Counted from the first letter of the stretch, positions 18,876-27,635 are shown. The stretch is 44,123 bases of DNA from Lacticaseibacillus songhuajiangensis (GCF_003946025.1 NZ_RHNR01000016.1:1-44123); one strand, 5' to 3'. Notes: generated from the letters alone by a model not told the origin. A program made the numbers and translations.

Positions 18876-19613
18876 GTGGACAACGGCGAACAACCTTTAC
18901 ACGAGCGACTGGTCAATCAGTTGCGCGAAAGAATCCGCACGAGCATGGAACCGCATAGCCAAATTCCGGCTGAGCGCGACCTTGCGCAAGAGTACGGCGT
19001 GAGCCGCAACACAGTGCGTGCCGCTTTAGCCAAGCTTGAGATGATGGGGCTCATTTACCGCCGGCGCGGGCGCGGGACTTTTGTCGCGAACCCTTTGTCG
19101 GAACCCACCGATTTATCCGATACCTACAGCTTCACCGAGCAGATGCTCGATCAGGGCCGTGACCCGTATTCGCAGGTCATTTACCTGCAAAACTTCCCAG
19201 CAACGGATTACATCGCTGAGCAGTTGCAGATTCCTGCTGGTACACCAACGTACAAGCTCAAACGCTTGCGTTGTGCCGACGGGGTGCCGCTGATGGTTGA
19301 ACGAACTTTTCTGCCGGGTGATCGCTTCCCGAAGATTAGTGCGCGGGAGGTTGAAACTGAGGGCTTGTACCAGCTGATGCTGCGCAAGTATGACGCACCG
19401 ATTGCCGATGCGAAGGAGGCGTTCTTCGCCAGCCTGATGCCCGACAAGGACGCGGAATTGCTGCAAGTGCCGCTGGGTTCACCAAGCCTCAACGTGCAAC
19501 GCACCAGTACCGGATTAAATGGGGAAATCGTTGAATTCACCCTGAGTGTCACGCGGGCCGATCAGTTTGTTTACCGGGTGCAGCACCACGTGCAGCAGCC
19601 GACAACCACCTGA
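18876..19613 (+). CDS. GntR/HutC-family regulator of the amino-sugar operon
   Basis: A 245-residue repressor of the HutC (NagR/GnbR) subfamily. The N-terminal winged helix (about 8-75) contains IPAERDLAQEYGVSRNTVRAAL. A UTRA effector-binding domain (about 95-240) follows, which in this subfamily senses GlcNAc-6-P, GalNAc-6-P or related phosphosugars. GTG 18876 is chosen because AAAGGGG precedes it and the wHTH starts six residues later; the open frame upstream covers the promoter. It heads the agaS-PTS-nagA cluster, as gnbR does in Lacticaseibacillus, and its candidate operators are at 18340, 18416, 18516, 18801 and 24023. Confidence 0.9.
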   Translation: MDNGEQPLHERLVNQLRERIRTSMEPHSQIPAERDLAQEYGVSRNTVRAALAKLEMMGLIYRRRGRGTFVANPLSEPTDLSDTYSFTEQMLDQGRDPYSQVIYLQNFPATDYIAEQLQIPAGTPTYKLKRLRCADGVPLMVERTFLPGDRFPKISAREVETEGLYQLMLRKYDAPIADAKEAFFASLMPDKDAELLQVPLGSPSLNVQRTSTGLNGEIVEFTLSVTRADQFVYRVQHHVQQPTTT

Positions 19614-19695
19614 TTCTAGGAACCGACAGGGGCGGGGAGCCCCAGTAGTAGAAAGCAAGAGCGCTGGATAGCGTCCGATTATAGGAGGAAGTATT

Positions 19696-20871
19696 GTGTT
19701 TGAGAAATCTGTAGATGAACTGACCAAGATGGGTGCCCAGATTACCACCAAGGAAATCAAGCAGCAGCCAGAACTTTGGGAGGAAGCCTTCGCGAACTAC
19801 ACGAAGAACAAGTCCGCCATCACAAGCTTCCTTGCAAAAGTTGAGGAAGCGGCAGCTGGCAAGACCGTCCGCGTCATTTTCACGGGTGCTGGTACGAGTG
19901 CTTACACCGGCGATACGGTAACGCCTTACCTGAACAAGAACGGCAAACGTTCCGCCTTCCGCTTTGAATCAATCGCAACCACGGACATCGTTTCCGCGCC
20001 TTACGATTTTCTTGAAGCCGACACACCAACCGTGCTTGTCTCCTTTGCCCGCAGTGGTAACTCACCAGAATCCGTTAAGGCCGTTGAACTGACCGAACAG
20101 ATTGTGAAGAACTTGCACCAGATTACCATCACCTGTGCACCAGATGGTCACCTGGCTCAGCACGCTGAAGGCGAAGACAGCAACCTGCTTTTGCTCCAGC
20201 CTGCCGGCTCCAACGACAAGGGTTTTGCCATGACCGGGAGCTTCTCTTGCATGGCCCTCACCGCAATGCTCGTGTTCGACCAGAGCAGCGAAGACGACAA
20301 GGCTGCTTACGTGAAGACCATCGTCAACATGGGTCATGAAGTGATCAGCCGCGAAGCTGAAATCCAGAACCTGGTGGACGAAGACTTCGACCGCATTACC
20401 TACCTTGGTAGCGGCAGTCTTGGTGGCCTGACACGTGAAGCACAGCTCAAGGTGCTGGAACTGACTGCCGGCCAGCTGGCAACCATCTTCGACACTTCCA
20501 TGGGCTTCCGTCACGGTCCTAAGTCCTTCGTTAACGGCAAGACCTTGGTCTTCGACTTCCTGAGCAATAACCAGTACACCCGTCAGTACGACGTGGATGT
20601 GATGGAAGAAATCAACGGTGACAAGATTGCTAAGCGCATCGTGGCCGTTGGGACTAGCCAGGACAACGACTTCTCCGGCGAAAACTTCCTGTTCGCTACC
20701 GGCGACAAGAACTTGCCAGAAGGTTACCAGGCACTGCCAGACGTCATGTTTGCCCAGACACTGGCACTGCTCAGCTCCATCAAGGTTGGCAACCTGCCTG
20801 ACACCCCATCACCATCCGGCACTGTTAACCGTGTTGTTAAGGGCGTTATCCTGCACGACTACGCAGGCTAA
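19696..20871 (+). CDS. agaS: SIS-domain galactosamine-6-phosphate deaminase/isomerase (AgaS/GnbE type)
   Basis: A 391-residue cytosolic enzyme with two SIS domains (about 40-190 and 215-360). Phosphosugar-binding motifs include GAGTSAYTGD, SFARSGNSPES and GSGSLGGL, and a catalytic-region HGPKSF. AgaS-type proteins deaminate and isomerise galactosamine-6-P to tagatose-6-P plus ammonia, downstream of GalNAc-6-P deacetylation by NagA. A GTG start follows AGGAGG with 7-nt spacing. It is probably cotranscribed with the regulator 82 bp upstream. The tagatose-6-P kinase and aldolase needed to finish the pathway are not in the window. Confidence 0.9.
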   Translation: MFEKSVDELTKMGAQITTKEIKQQPELWEEAFANYTKNKSAITSFLAKVEEAAAGKTVRVIFTGAGTSAYTGDTVTPYLNKNGKRSAFRFESIATTDIVSAPYDFLEADTPTVLVSFARSGNSPESVKAVELTEQIVKNLHQITITCAPDGHLAQHAEGEDSNLLLLQPAGSNDKGFAMTGSFSCMALTAMLVFDQSSEDDKAAYVKTIVNMGHEVISREAEIQNLVDEDFDRITYLGSGSLGGLTREAQLKVLELTAGQLATIFDTSMGFRHGPKSFVNGKTLVFDFLSNNQYTRQYDVDVMEEINGDKIAKRIVAVGTSQDNDFSGENFLFATGDKNLPEGYQALPDVMFAQTLALLSSIKVGNLPDTPSPSGTVNRVVKGVILHDYAG

Positions 20872-20880
20872 AACGTGGTC

Positions 20881-20898
20881 TCGCCCGCTTGCGGGCGA
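20881..20898 (+). other. G+C-rich hairpin after agaS
   Basis: TCGCCCGC-TT-GCGGGCGA, a perfect 8-bp inverted repeat 10 bp after the agaS stop, with no T run. More likely an mRNA stability or processing element within the operon than a terminator. Confidence 0.5.
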
Positions 20899-20954
20899 CT
20901 GCAATTATTCGATTAAGCTGATGCCAATATGTGATGACGCGCACGTTTTCCACC

Positions 20955-20994
20955 TAGTCGCGCGTCGGTGGGCGCACCGCCCCAAGGCGCAGCT
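20955..20994 (+). repeat. reduced family 2 repeat, copy N
   Basis: Entry arm TAGTCGCGCG and exit ACCGCCCC-AAGGCGCAGCT recall family 2, but the long internal hairpin is missing. It looks like a deletion relic or minimal form within the agaS-EIIB gap. Confidence 0.5.
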
Positions 20995-21102
20995 GCTTAA
21001 CTAAGGGTTCCACGCCGTAAAAGGCACAATTATCTTTCACTTATTCATTCAGGGTAGCGGCGCAGCAAAATGCACTACTGCCCAACCATAGGAGGAATGG
21101 TT

Positions 21103-21582
21103 ATGGCAATTATCGCTACACGTATTGATGGTCGCCTGGTCCACGGGCAGGTTGCTAACCTGTGGACGACCAAGTTGCAGGCAAGCCGCATTATGGTTGT
21201 CGACGACAAGGTTTCAAAGAGCGCTGTCGAAAAGAGTGGTCTGCGGATGGCAGCCCCAGCGAGTGTTCGACTTTCCGTTTTGGACGTCAACACAGCTGCT
21301 GCACACATCTTGGCACACAAGTACGACTCCCAGCGGATGTTCATTGTGGCTAAGAAGCCGCAAACTCTGCTCGCCCTGGTTAAGGCCGGCGTTGAGATCA
21401 AAGAAATCAACGTTGGGAACATGTCTCAGACCGACGAAACTCGTTCTTTGACCAAGTCAATCAACGTGGTTGACGATGATGTTAAGGCTTTTGAAGAACT
21501 CGACAAGCTTGGCGTTCACCTGATTGCCCAGATGGTACCAGGGGACAACCCAACAGAGTTCATGAGCTTGCTCAAGAAGTAA
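21103..21582 (+). CDS. PTS EIIB component, mannose/sorbose family
   Basis: A 159-residue cytosolic phosphocarrier. The start shows IDGRLVHGQV with the phospho-His14, the hallmark of mannose-family EIIB. It takes phosphate from EIIA and gives it to the sugar passing through EIIC/EIID. ATG 21103 follows AGGAGG (7-nt spacing). Gene order EIIB-C-D-A after an AgaS gene matches gnbBCDA or aga loci for N-acetylgalactosamine or galacto-N-biose; no phospho-beta-galactosidase is present, so monosaccharide GalNAc or galactosamine is the likelier substrate. Confidence 0.94.
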   Translation: MAIIATRIDGRLVHGQVANLWTTKLQASRIMVVDDKVSKSAVEKSGLRMAAPASVRLSVLDVNTAAAHILAHKYDSQRMFIVAKKPQTLLALVKAGVEIKEINVGNMSQTDETRSLTKSINVVDDDVKAFEELDKLGVHLIAQMVPGDNPTEFMSLLKK

Positions 21583-21692
21583 GGTTGCTTAGGGGATGCG
21601 CGGCAACATTTATTGCAGAAATTATTAATTTTGGCTGGGCTTAATCGCCCATTCGCCGCGCCCTCCGTCATGTTTTAAAGGAGGAAGAAACA

Positions 21693-22589
21693 ATGCACAT
21701 TGCATGGTGGCAGATTTTACTGCTTACACTGTACGCTGGCTACCAGATCCTTGACGAACTGCAGATTTACTCTTCATTGAGTGCACCTGTATTCGCTGGT
21801 CTGTTTGCTGGTTTGGTCATGGGTGACGTTAAAGCCGGTTTGATTATCGGTGGTAGCATGCAGCTTACCGTTCTCGGGGTTGGTACCTTCGGTGGTGCTT
21901 CCCGTATTGACGCCAACACCGGTACCGTTATCGCGGTTGCCTTCTCCATTGGTGCCGGCATGGACCCACAGGCTGCGATTGCCGCAGTTGCCGTTCCAGT
22001 TGCTAGTCTGATGATTTACATGGATATCCTGGGTCGTTTCACCAACACCTTCTTTGCACACCGGATCGATGCGCAGGTTGAGAAGATGAACTACAAGGGT
22101 ATCGAGCGTTACTTCCTGGCTGGTGCCCTGCCATGGGCCCTGTCCCGGATGATTCCTGTTGGTTTGGGTCTGACCCTTGGTGGTGGCTTCATTTCCAAGG
22201 TTGTCGCATGGCTTAACGGCCCTGCTAAGTGGCTTGGTGATGGTCTTACCGTTGCTGGTGCTGTTCTGCCAGCCGTTGGTTTTGCCATCCTGCTCCGTTA
22301 CCTGCCAATCAAGAAGCACTTCCCATACCTGATTCTTGGTTTCACATTCACAATGCTGATGACTGTTCTGTTCGGTAGTGTTCAGACTCTTGGCACCGGC
22401 CTCGCCGCTGTTTCCAAGTCCTTCACGACTACATTCAACGGTCTGTCCATGCTCGCAATTGCGTTCATCGGTTTCGCTCTGGCTGCAATGGCCTACCAGC
22501 GTGCTGTAAGCGCACCTAAGGCCGCACCAAAGGCTGAAGCGCAGAGCAATGATTCTACAGAGGGGGAAATCGAAGATGACGAACTCTAA
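21693..22589 (+). CDS. PTS EIIC component, mannose/sorbose family
   Basis: A 298-residue membrane permease subunit with about 7-8 hydrophobic segments and the conserved GLIIGGSMQLTVLG and GASRIDAN regions. With EIID it forms the sugar channel. AAAGGAGG lies 7 nt before ATG 21693. The hydrophilic tail (KAAPKAEAQSNDSTEGEIEDDEL region) runs 14 bp into the EIID gene, so the two are probably translationally coupled. The 110-bp gap before it can form a hairpin with GCGCGGC/GCCGCGC arms. Confidence 0.94.
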   Translation: MHIAWWQILLLTLYAGYQILDELQIYSSLSAPVFAGLFAGLVMGDVKAGLIIGGSMQLTVLGVGTFGGASRIDANTGTVIAVAFSIGAGMDPQAAIAAVAVPVASLMIYMDILGRFTNTFFAHRIDAQVEKMNYKGIERYFLAGALPWALSRMIPVGLGLTLGGGFISKVVAWLNGPAKWLGDGLTVAGAVLPAVGFAILLRYLPIKKHFPYLILGFTFTMLMTVLFGSVQTLGTGLAAVSKSFTTTFNGLSMLAIAFIGFALAAMAYQRAVSAPKAAPKAEAQSNDSTEGEIEDDEL

Positions 22590-23388
22590 TTACAAATTAA
22601 CTGACAAAGACTTCAACCAGATCAACCGTCGTAGCCTCTTCGGTTTCCAACTTGGTTGGAACTACGAACGGATGCAAGGTTCAGGTTACCTTTACCACAT
22701 CCTGCCACAGCTGCGGAAGATCTACGGGGATGACACGCCTGAACTCAAAAAGATGATGAAGACGCACACCCAATTCTTCAACACTTCCAACTTCTTCAAC
22801 ACCATCATTACTGGTATTGACCTGGCTGTTGAAGAAAAAGAAGGGATTGCCGGTGAAGACACCGTTACTGGTATCAAGACCGGGCTGATGGGTTCCTTCG
22901 CCGCTATCGGTGACTCCATCTTCGCTTCCCTGGTACCTGCAATCTTCGGTGCGATTGCTGCCAACATGGCCGCAAAGGGTAACCCAACTGGTATCTTCAT
23001 TTGGATTCTTGCCCAACTCGCAATCAACGTCTTCCGTTGGAAGCAGCTGCGTCTGGCTTACAACCAGGGGGTTTCCCTCGTGACGACCATGCAGCACCAG
23101 CTGTCTAGCTTGACTGACGCTGCGACCATGATGGGTACCTTCATGGTTGGGGCACTGGTTGCCACGATGATTAACGTTCAGTTCGCTTGGGCACCAAAGA
23201 TTGGGTCCGTGCCACTGAACATCCAGAACAACCTGGACATGATCCTGCCAAAGCTCCTTCCAGCACTGATTGTTGGTGCTATCTACTGGATGCTGGGTAA
23301 GAAGCACATGACCTCCACCAAGGCCATCTTCATTGTGCTGATTGTCTCCGTTGTACTGGCTGCACTGGGCGTAATTGCTAAGGGTTAG
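22576..23388 (+). CDS. PTS EIID component, mannose/sorbose family
   Basis: A 270-residue membrane protein with FGFQLGWNYERMQGSGYLY near the N-terminus and TGLMGSFAAIGDSIF, diagnostic of EIID, and three to four membrane helices in the C-terminal half. ATG 22576 overlaps the EIIC stop by 14 bp and is preceded by AGGGGG at 22561-22566. It completes the permease with EIIC. Confidence 0.94.
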   Translation: MTNSNYKLTDKDFNQINRRSLFGFQLGWNYERMQGSGYLYHILPQLRKIYGDDTPELKKMMKTHTQFFNTSNFFNTIITGIDLAVEEKEGIAGEDTVTGIKTGLMGSFAAIGDSIFASLVPAIFGAIAANMAAKGNPTGIFIWILAQLAINVFRWKQLRLAYNQGVSLVTTMQHQLSSLTDAATMMGTFMVGALVATMINVQFAWAPKIGSVPLNIQNNLDMILPKLLPALIVGAIYWMLGKKHMTSTKAIFIVLIVSVVLAALGVIAKG

Positions 23389-23397
23389 TCAAGAATC

Positions 23398-23471
23398 GTG
23401 AGTTGGGACTTAAGCAGACGCCGCGTGCGCGTTACAATGTAATCGCAGTCAAAAGTTTGACCGCAACTCAC
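23398..23471 (+). other. nested hairpin between EIID and EIIA
   Basis: The outer arms GTGAGTTG / CAACTCAC (23398-23405 and 23464-23471) enclose GCAGTCAAA / TTTGACCGC and a TACAAT hexamer (23433-23438). It could set EIIA stoichiometry by mRNA processing or host a weak internal promoter. Confidence 0.4.
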
Positions 23472-23505
23472 AAATTGCAAATTATTTTGAAAAGAGGACA
23501 TTAAT

Positions 23506-23889
23506 ATGAGCGAATTGGTACTGATTAGTCACGGTCAGTTCTGCACGGAACTGAAGAAGAGCGCAGAAATGATCATGGGACCCCAAGACAACATCCACAC
23601 GGTGGGTCTGCTGCCTAACGAAGGTCCTGAAGATTTCCGTGCCAAATTCGAACAGGTAACTGCTGACCTCGGTGATTTCACCGTGTTCGCTGACCTGATG
23701 GGTGGTACACCTTGCAACGTTGCTGCGCGGATTCTGATGGAAGGCAAGGGGAGTTACGACCTGTACGCCGGCATGAACCTGCCAATGGTCATCAGCTTCA
23801 TCAACGCCGCAATGCTGGGTAGCGAACCTAACATCATCGACGAAAGCAAGGCCGGCGTTGTGCACGTCAACGATGTCCTGCCAAAGTAA
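23506..23889 (+). CDS. PTS EIIA component, mannose/sorbose family
   Basis: A 127-residue cytosolic phosphocarrier with LVLISHGQF, in which His9 is the site phosphorylated by HPr, and the conserved FADLMGGTPCNVA segment. It is the last PTS gene of the operon, followed by a terminator, and separated from EIID by a 117-bp structured gap. AAAGAGGA precedes ATG 23506. Confidence 0.95.
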   Translation: MSELVLISHGQFCTELKKSAEMIMGPQDNIHTVGLLPNEGPEDFRAKFEQVTADLGDFTVFADLMGGTPCNVAARILMEGKGSYDLYAGMNLPMVISFINAAMLGSEPNIIDESKAGVVHVNDVLPK

Positions 23890-23932
23890 GGCGCAAGAAC
23901 ACTCCGACGCTAAAACAATAAGCAAATAGTGC

Positions 23933-23974
23933 AAAATGTGGTCGGTAACCGTTGTGGGGACCGGCCACATTTTA
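23933..23974 (+). terminator. PTS operon terminator
   Basis: AAAATGTGGTCGGT / ACCGGCCACATTTT with a 13-nt loop. It ends the agaS-PTS transcript ahead of the separate nagA promoter. Confidence 0.88.
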
Positions 23975-24022
23975 CTTAAGCTACCGACATGAAAAAAAGC
24001 TAAAAATCTGCGCATTAGCCGT

Positions 24023-24048
24023 AGATGTCTAGACCAAAATGGTACAAT
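24023..24048 (+). promoter_or_regulatory. nagA promoter -10 with GntR operator
   Basis: The minus strand of 24023-24038 reads TTTGGTCTAGACATCT, a dre/NagR-type site. TACAAT at 24043-24048 is a good -10, so a bound repressor would cover the spacer. This ties nagA to the same regulator as the PTS operon. Confidence 0.6.
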
Positions 24049-24104
24049 ATAAGACGTATGAAAGCGCCAGCAACTGTCAAAACACAGATGGGAGATTGTG
24101 ATTA

Positions 24105-25262
24105 ATGAGTTACTACATTCACGCTGCTAAGTTCTTCTTGAAGAACGTCACCGAAAACGGTGGCTACCTCGAAATTACCGATGACGGTAAGTTCGGTGAC
24201 TACCTGCCAGCCGGCCAGAAGCCTGAAGGCGAAATCAAGGATCTTGGCAATAAGTGGATTGCACCAGGTCTTGTGGACACCCATATCCACGGCCTGTTGG
24301 GTCACGACGTTATGGACAACGATTGGGACGCCATCTCCGAGATGTCTGAAGGCCTCCTCAAGTGTGGTGTGACCTCATGGCTGCCAACGACTTTGACTGG
24401 TTCTTTCGACCAGCTCAACGCCGTCTGCAAGACCATCGGGGACCACGCCGGCGAAGAAAAGGGTGCGAAGATTCAGGGTATTTACTTCGAAGGTCCTTAC
24501 TTCACAACCGAACACAAGGGTGCCCAGAACCCGAAGTACTTCAAGGATCCTTCCACTGAAGAATTCGATGCCTGGGAAGACAGCGCCAAGGGTCTCCTGC
24601 AGAAGATTGCCATTGCGCCAGAACGCAAGGGTGCCGTTGACTTTACCAAGCACGTTACCGGTGCCGGTAAGGTTGTCGCTCTGGGTCACTCCAGCGCAAC
24701 TTTTGAAGAAGCAAAGGCCTGCATCGAAGCCGGTGCGTCCGTCTTCACTCACACCTTCAACGGGATGAGTGGTCTTAACCACCGCGAACCCGGCATGGTT
24801 GGTGCCGCAATGTTCACGCAGGTCGTTGATGACGAACTCATCTGCGACGGCCACCACGTCCGTCCAGAAGTCGCAGCTTCCCTGATTCGCGAGAAGACTC
24901 CTGAACACGTTGCCCTCATCACCGACTGCATGCGTGCCGGCTTGATGCCAGACGGCGACTACGTACTGGGTGAATTTCCAGTGGTCGTTAAGGACGGCAT
25001 GGCCAAGCTCAAGGGCGGCGCACACAGCCTCGCTGGTTCCATCCTCAAGCTCAACGATGCCATTAAGAACGTTGTTGACTGGAATGGCAACACGCCTGAA
25101 GAAGCTGTCCTGATGGCTTCTTACGTACCTGCTAAGTCCTGCAAGGTCGAAAATGCTTGTGGGAGCATCCTGCCAGGCCGCGACGCAGACTTCATCGTCT
25201 TGGACCCTGACATGAGCCTTGCCGCAACTTACCTCAATGGTGAATCCCGTTACGAAGCTTAA
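24105..25262 (+). CDS. nagA: N-acetylhexosamine-6-phosphate deacetylase
   Basis: A 385-residue cytosolic amidohydrolase-fold enzyme that removes acetate from GlcNAc-6-P or GalNAc-6-P. Visible signatures are APGLVDTHIHG (metal-side His pair), YFEGPY, GHSSATFEEA, HTFNGMSG, the catalytic Asp in LITDCMRA and LAGSIL. ATG 24105 follows GGGAGA. It has its own operator-overlapped promoter and terminator, and feeds galactosamine-6-P (or glucosamine-6-P) to AgaS-type or NagB enzymes. It may serve wall recycling as well as sugar uptake. Confidence 0.95.
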   Translation: MSYYIHAAKFFLKNVTENGGYLEITDDGKFGDYLPAGQKPEGEIKDLGNKWIAPGLVDTHIHGLLGHDVMDNDWDAISEMSEGLLKCGVTSWLPTTLTGSFDQLNAVCKTIGDHAGEEKGAKIQGIYFEGPYFTTEHKGAQNPKYFKDPSTEEFDAWEDSAKGLLQKIAIAPERKGAVDFTKHVTGAGKVVALGHSSATFEEAKACIEAGASVFTHTFNGMSGLNHREPGMVGAAMFTQVVDDELICDGHHVRPEVAASLIREKTPEHVALITDCMRAGLMPDGDYVLGEFPVVVKDGMAKLKGGAHSLAGSILKLNDAIKNVVDWNGNTPEEAVLMASYVPAKSCKVENACGSILPGRDADFIVLDPDMSLAATYLNGESRYEA

Positions 25263-25274
25263 TTGCAGCACAAC

Positions 25275-25302
25275 AAAAGCCACTCGCAAGAGTGGCTTTT
25301 TT
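25275..25302 (+). terminator. nagA terminator
   Basis: AAAAGCCACT-CGCAAG-AGTGGCTTTTTT: a 10-bp perfect stem with a T run, 12 bp after the stop. Confidence 0.92.
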
Positions 25303-25391
25303 GATGTCGCTGTCCGTCAGCGACAGCGTTTCAGTGACGAAGTCACGCTGGGCCTCTTTGGTGTTTTCATGACGCCGTTAGGCGGTGGAGT

Positions 25392-25684
25392 CGGTAACTC
25401 CGGTGGTGGTGCGCTTGGGCTGCGCTTCGGGAACTCCGTCGGGCGGGGACCGCTTCAGCCCACTATCGCGGTCTTCCGCTGGCAGAGTTGCCGCAAGAAC
25501 GGCGTCAACTCCGCGCTCCCGAGATGATTGTGTGCAGCCACGACGGCAAATACGGCCGTCCTGTCTCCAAACAATCATCTTTTCGCCCGACTCCGTTCCC
25601 TGCGCCCTTCGGTGTCCGTCTCTCTACGCGCTAAAGCGCGAGGTCGACTGGCTTCGCCCAAGCACACCACCACCTCCGTGGCCG
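25392..25684 (+). repeat. family 1 three-hairpin repeat, copy E (core +)
   Basis: Outer arms GGTGGTGGTGCGCTTGGG / CCCAAGCACACCACCACC and CTCCGTCGGGCG / CGCCCGACTCCG. Core: GACCGC..GCGGTC; hairpin 2 GCAGAGTTG/CAACTCCGC; hairpin 3 GATGATTGT/ACAATCATC with TGTGCAGCC and GTCTCCAAA. A 41-bp module (25610-25650) with a CGCGCTAAAGCGCG palindrome is inserted in the right arm. Flanking sequence from about 25316 to 25740 is an inverted relative of copy I. Confidence 0.87.
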
Positions 25685-25739
25685 ACACGTTACTGAGTGG
25701 CAACCCCCACAGAGACTGGGCGACGAACTTCCAACACTG

Positions 25740-25874
25740 TTAAAGGCCGCGATAACGGTTCTCAATGTGTGCGGTAAGCAGACATGTTGATTCCTGCGTC
25801 GACATTTCCCAGTACTTGTCCATGTGTTTGGTGTTTTCGCCAGCGTGGTCTGAAACTTTCACCACCATAGTCAT
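25740..25874 (-). pseudogene. possible coding remnant between repeats E and F
   Basis: A 44-codon minus-strand frame (starting MTMVVKVSDHAGENTKHM) lies between two repeats. A diverged inverted relative occurs at about 36785-36850 (LVVKVPGLSGERTG) but ends at a stop. No ribosome-binding site or family is evident. It may be a relic carried with the repeat block, or chance. Confidence 0.25.
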
Positions 25875-25884
25875 GTGAATGCGC

Positions 25885-26119
25885 GTCGGAACTGGGTCGG
25901 ATTCGCGGCAGCGGACGGGAAGGGTGTGCGTGCCCACGAAAATGGCAGTGTATGTTTCGCACATGAACTTCGTGCGAAATGTACACCGCCATTTTCGTTA
26001 GGAGCGGGATTTTGCCGGTGGGTTTGCGGCAAAATCACCAGTGGAAGACAGCACAGCTGGCTGGAACGGTCCCACGCACACCCTTCCCGGGAGCGTAGCA
26101 AATCCGGCCCAGTTCCGAC
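25885..26119 (-). repeat. family 1 three-hairpin repeat, copy F (core -)
   Basis: Outer arms GTCGGAACTGGGTCGG / CCGGCCCAGTTCCGAC and GGAAGGGTGTGCGTG / CACGCACACCCTTCC. Hairpin 3 is a 60-bp near-perfect palindrome starting CGAAAATGGCAGTGTA. Homology with copy H (inverted) extends to about 25852-26190 and includes a small CATCCTTGCGGATG hairpin. It follows the 3' end of minus-strand pncB and points the same way. Confidence 0.88.
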
Positions 26120-26201
26120 CTTCGGTCTAACCACTATTTTCAATTCCTGCATCCTTGCGGATGAAAGTTTAACGACTTACGCTGACGAACGGCGACAAGA
26201 A

Positions 26202-27635
26202 CTAGCGTGCTTTGTGCTGTTCAATCAGGTCAGACTGCAGTTTTGCCAAGGCGGGTGTGATGTAGACGCAGTAGGTGTCCGGGTTGACCAGGCGCTTAGT
26301 GGCAGCCGGCAACTCTGCTAGTCGCTGCTTGCTGAAGGCCTGGATAGCGAAGACATCGGTCTCCTCGTGTGGAGTTGTGTGGAGGTCGAAGACTTCCTGC
26401 AACCCGTGTGCTTCGACGTCAGTCAGGAACGCGTCCTTTTGAGTTGCTAGTGGGTCTGCGTTGATGACGGGCATGCTGCTGAGTGCCTCGATGTCTTCGT
26501 CGGCCAGGGCAATGAGGTCTGCGAAGGCTTGAGTGGTCCCCTTGTGGTAGAGGCGGTAAACCGCCTTGATGCCGGGCAGGGTTGTCTTACTGCGGGTGCC
26601 GCTGACCTTGATCTTCGGAATCAGCTGGCCATCATGTTCGGTGGCAGCTAGCTTGTAGACGCCGCTGAGCACTGGAGAAGAGGCGCTGGTAATCAGCATT
26701 TCGCCGATCCCGAAGTTGTCGATGGGTGCGCCTTCACTGAGTAAGGAAGACATGACCTGCTCATCCAGTGCGTTGCTGGCCGTGATTTTGGCTTCAGGGA
26801 AACCAGCGGCATCCAGCAGTGCGCGCGTTTTGTGTGCCAAGGTGGTGATGTCGCCGGAGTCGATGCGGACACCGACTGGTTTGTGGCCGGTCGCTGCCAG
26901 TTCGTGGAAGACTGTGATTGCGTTCGGAACGCCGGATTGCAGAACGTCGTAAGTGTCAACGAGCAGCGCGCAGTTGTCTGGGTACAACTTGGCCCAAGCA
27001 CGGAAGGCATCCAGTTCGCTAGGGAAAGATTCAATCCAGCTATGCGCCCTGGTTCCGGCTGCCGGGATGCCGAATTCTTTAGCGGCCAGTACGTTGGAGG
27101 TACTGCTGCAGCCGCCAATGATAGCAGCGCGGCTACCGTAGATGGCCGCGTCTGGCCCTTGCGCGCGGCGAGCGCCGAATTCCATAACTGGTCGGTTGCC
27201 TGCGGCGGCGCAGATGCGGCGCGCCTTGGTAGCAATCAAGCTTTGGTGATTCAAAATGTTGAGCAGCAGTGTTTCCAGCAGCTGGGCTTGAACTAGCGGG
27301 CCGGTGACCGTGATGAGTGGTTCACGCGGGAAGACCGGCGTGCCTTCAGGAATCGCGGTGATACTGCAGTCGAGTTTGAAGTCAGTCAGTTGGGCTAGGA
27401 AGTCTGCGCTGAACAGGTGCAGGTTGCGCAGGTAATCAATGTCATCCGCATCAAAGTGAAATTGCCGCAGGGCGTCTAGCACTTGCGCCAAGCCAGCGGC
27501 GATGACGAAACTACCGTGATCGGGAACGTTGCGATAGAAGATGTCGAAAGTTGCCCGGTCGTGGGCGAGTTCCGCCTGAAACCCGTTGGCCATGGTGAAT
27601 TCGTACAAATCCGTTAAAAGTGATAAATTACGCAT
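26202..27635 (-). CDS. pncB: nicotinate phosphoribosyltransferase
   Basis: A 477-residue cytosolic enzyme that makes nicotinate mononucleotide from nicotinate, PRPP and ATP, the entry to NAD via the Preiss-Handler salvage route. The sequence shows LLTDLYEFTMANG at the N-terminus, EFGARRAQGPDAAIYGSRAA, the family motif GTRAHSW and the RIDSGD phosphoribosyl region. ATG 27635 is chosen because AAAGGAGTC precedes it; the frame upstream covers the operator. It is divergent from niaR with a NiaR-type box between. Repeat F lies directly at its 3' end. Confidence 0.95.
   Translation of the reverse strand: MRNLSLLTDLYEFTMANGFQAELAHDRATFDIFYRNVPDHGSFVIAAGLAQVLDALRQFHFDADDIDYLRNLHLFSADFLAQLTDFKLDCSITAIPEGTPVFPREPLITVTGPLVQAQLLETLLLNILNHQSLIATKARRICAAAGNRPVMEFGARRAQGPDAAIYGSRAAIIGGCSSTSNVLAAKEFGIPAAGTRAHSWIESFPSELDAFRAWAKLYPDNCALLVDTYDVLQSGVPNAITVFHELAATGHKPVGVRIDSGDITTLAHKTRALLDAAGFPEAKITASNALDEQVMSSLLSEGAPIDNFGIGEMLITSASSPVLSGVYKLAATEHDGQLIPKIKVSGTRSKTTLPGIKAVYRLYHKGTTQAFADLIALADEDIEALSSMPVINADPLATQKDAFLTDVEAHGLQEVFDLHTTPHEETDVFAIQAFSKQRLAELPAATKRLVNPDTYCVYITPALAKLQSDLIEQHKAR

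Noticed and set aside
25378..26321. Open frames of 70-150 codons across repeats E and F
   Set aside because: They arise from the G+C-rich palindromes; similar frames appear in unrelated copies on both strands.
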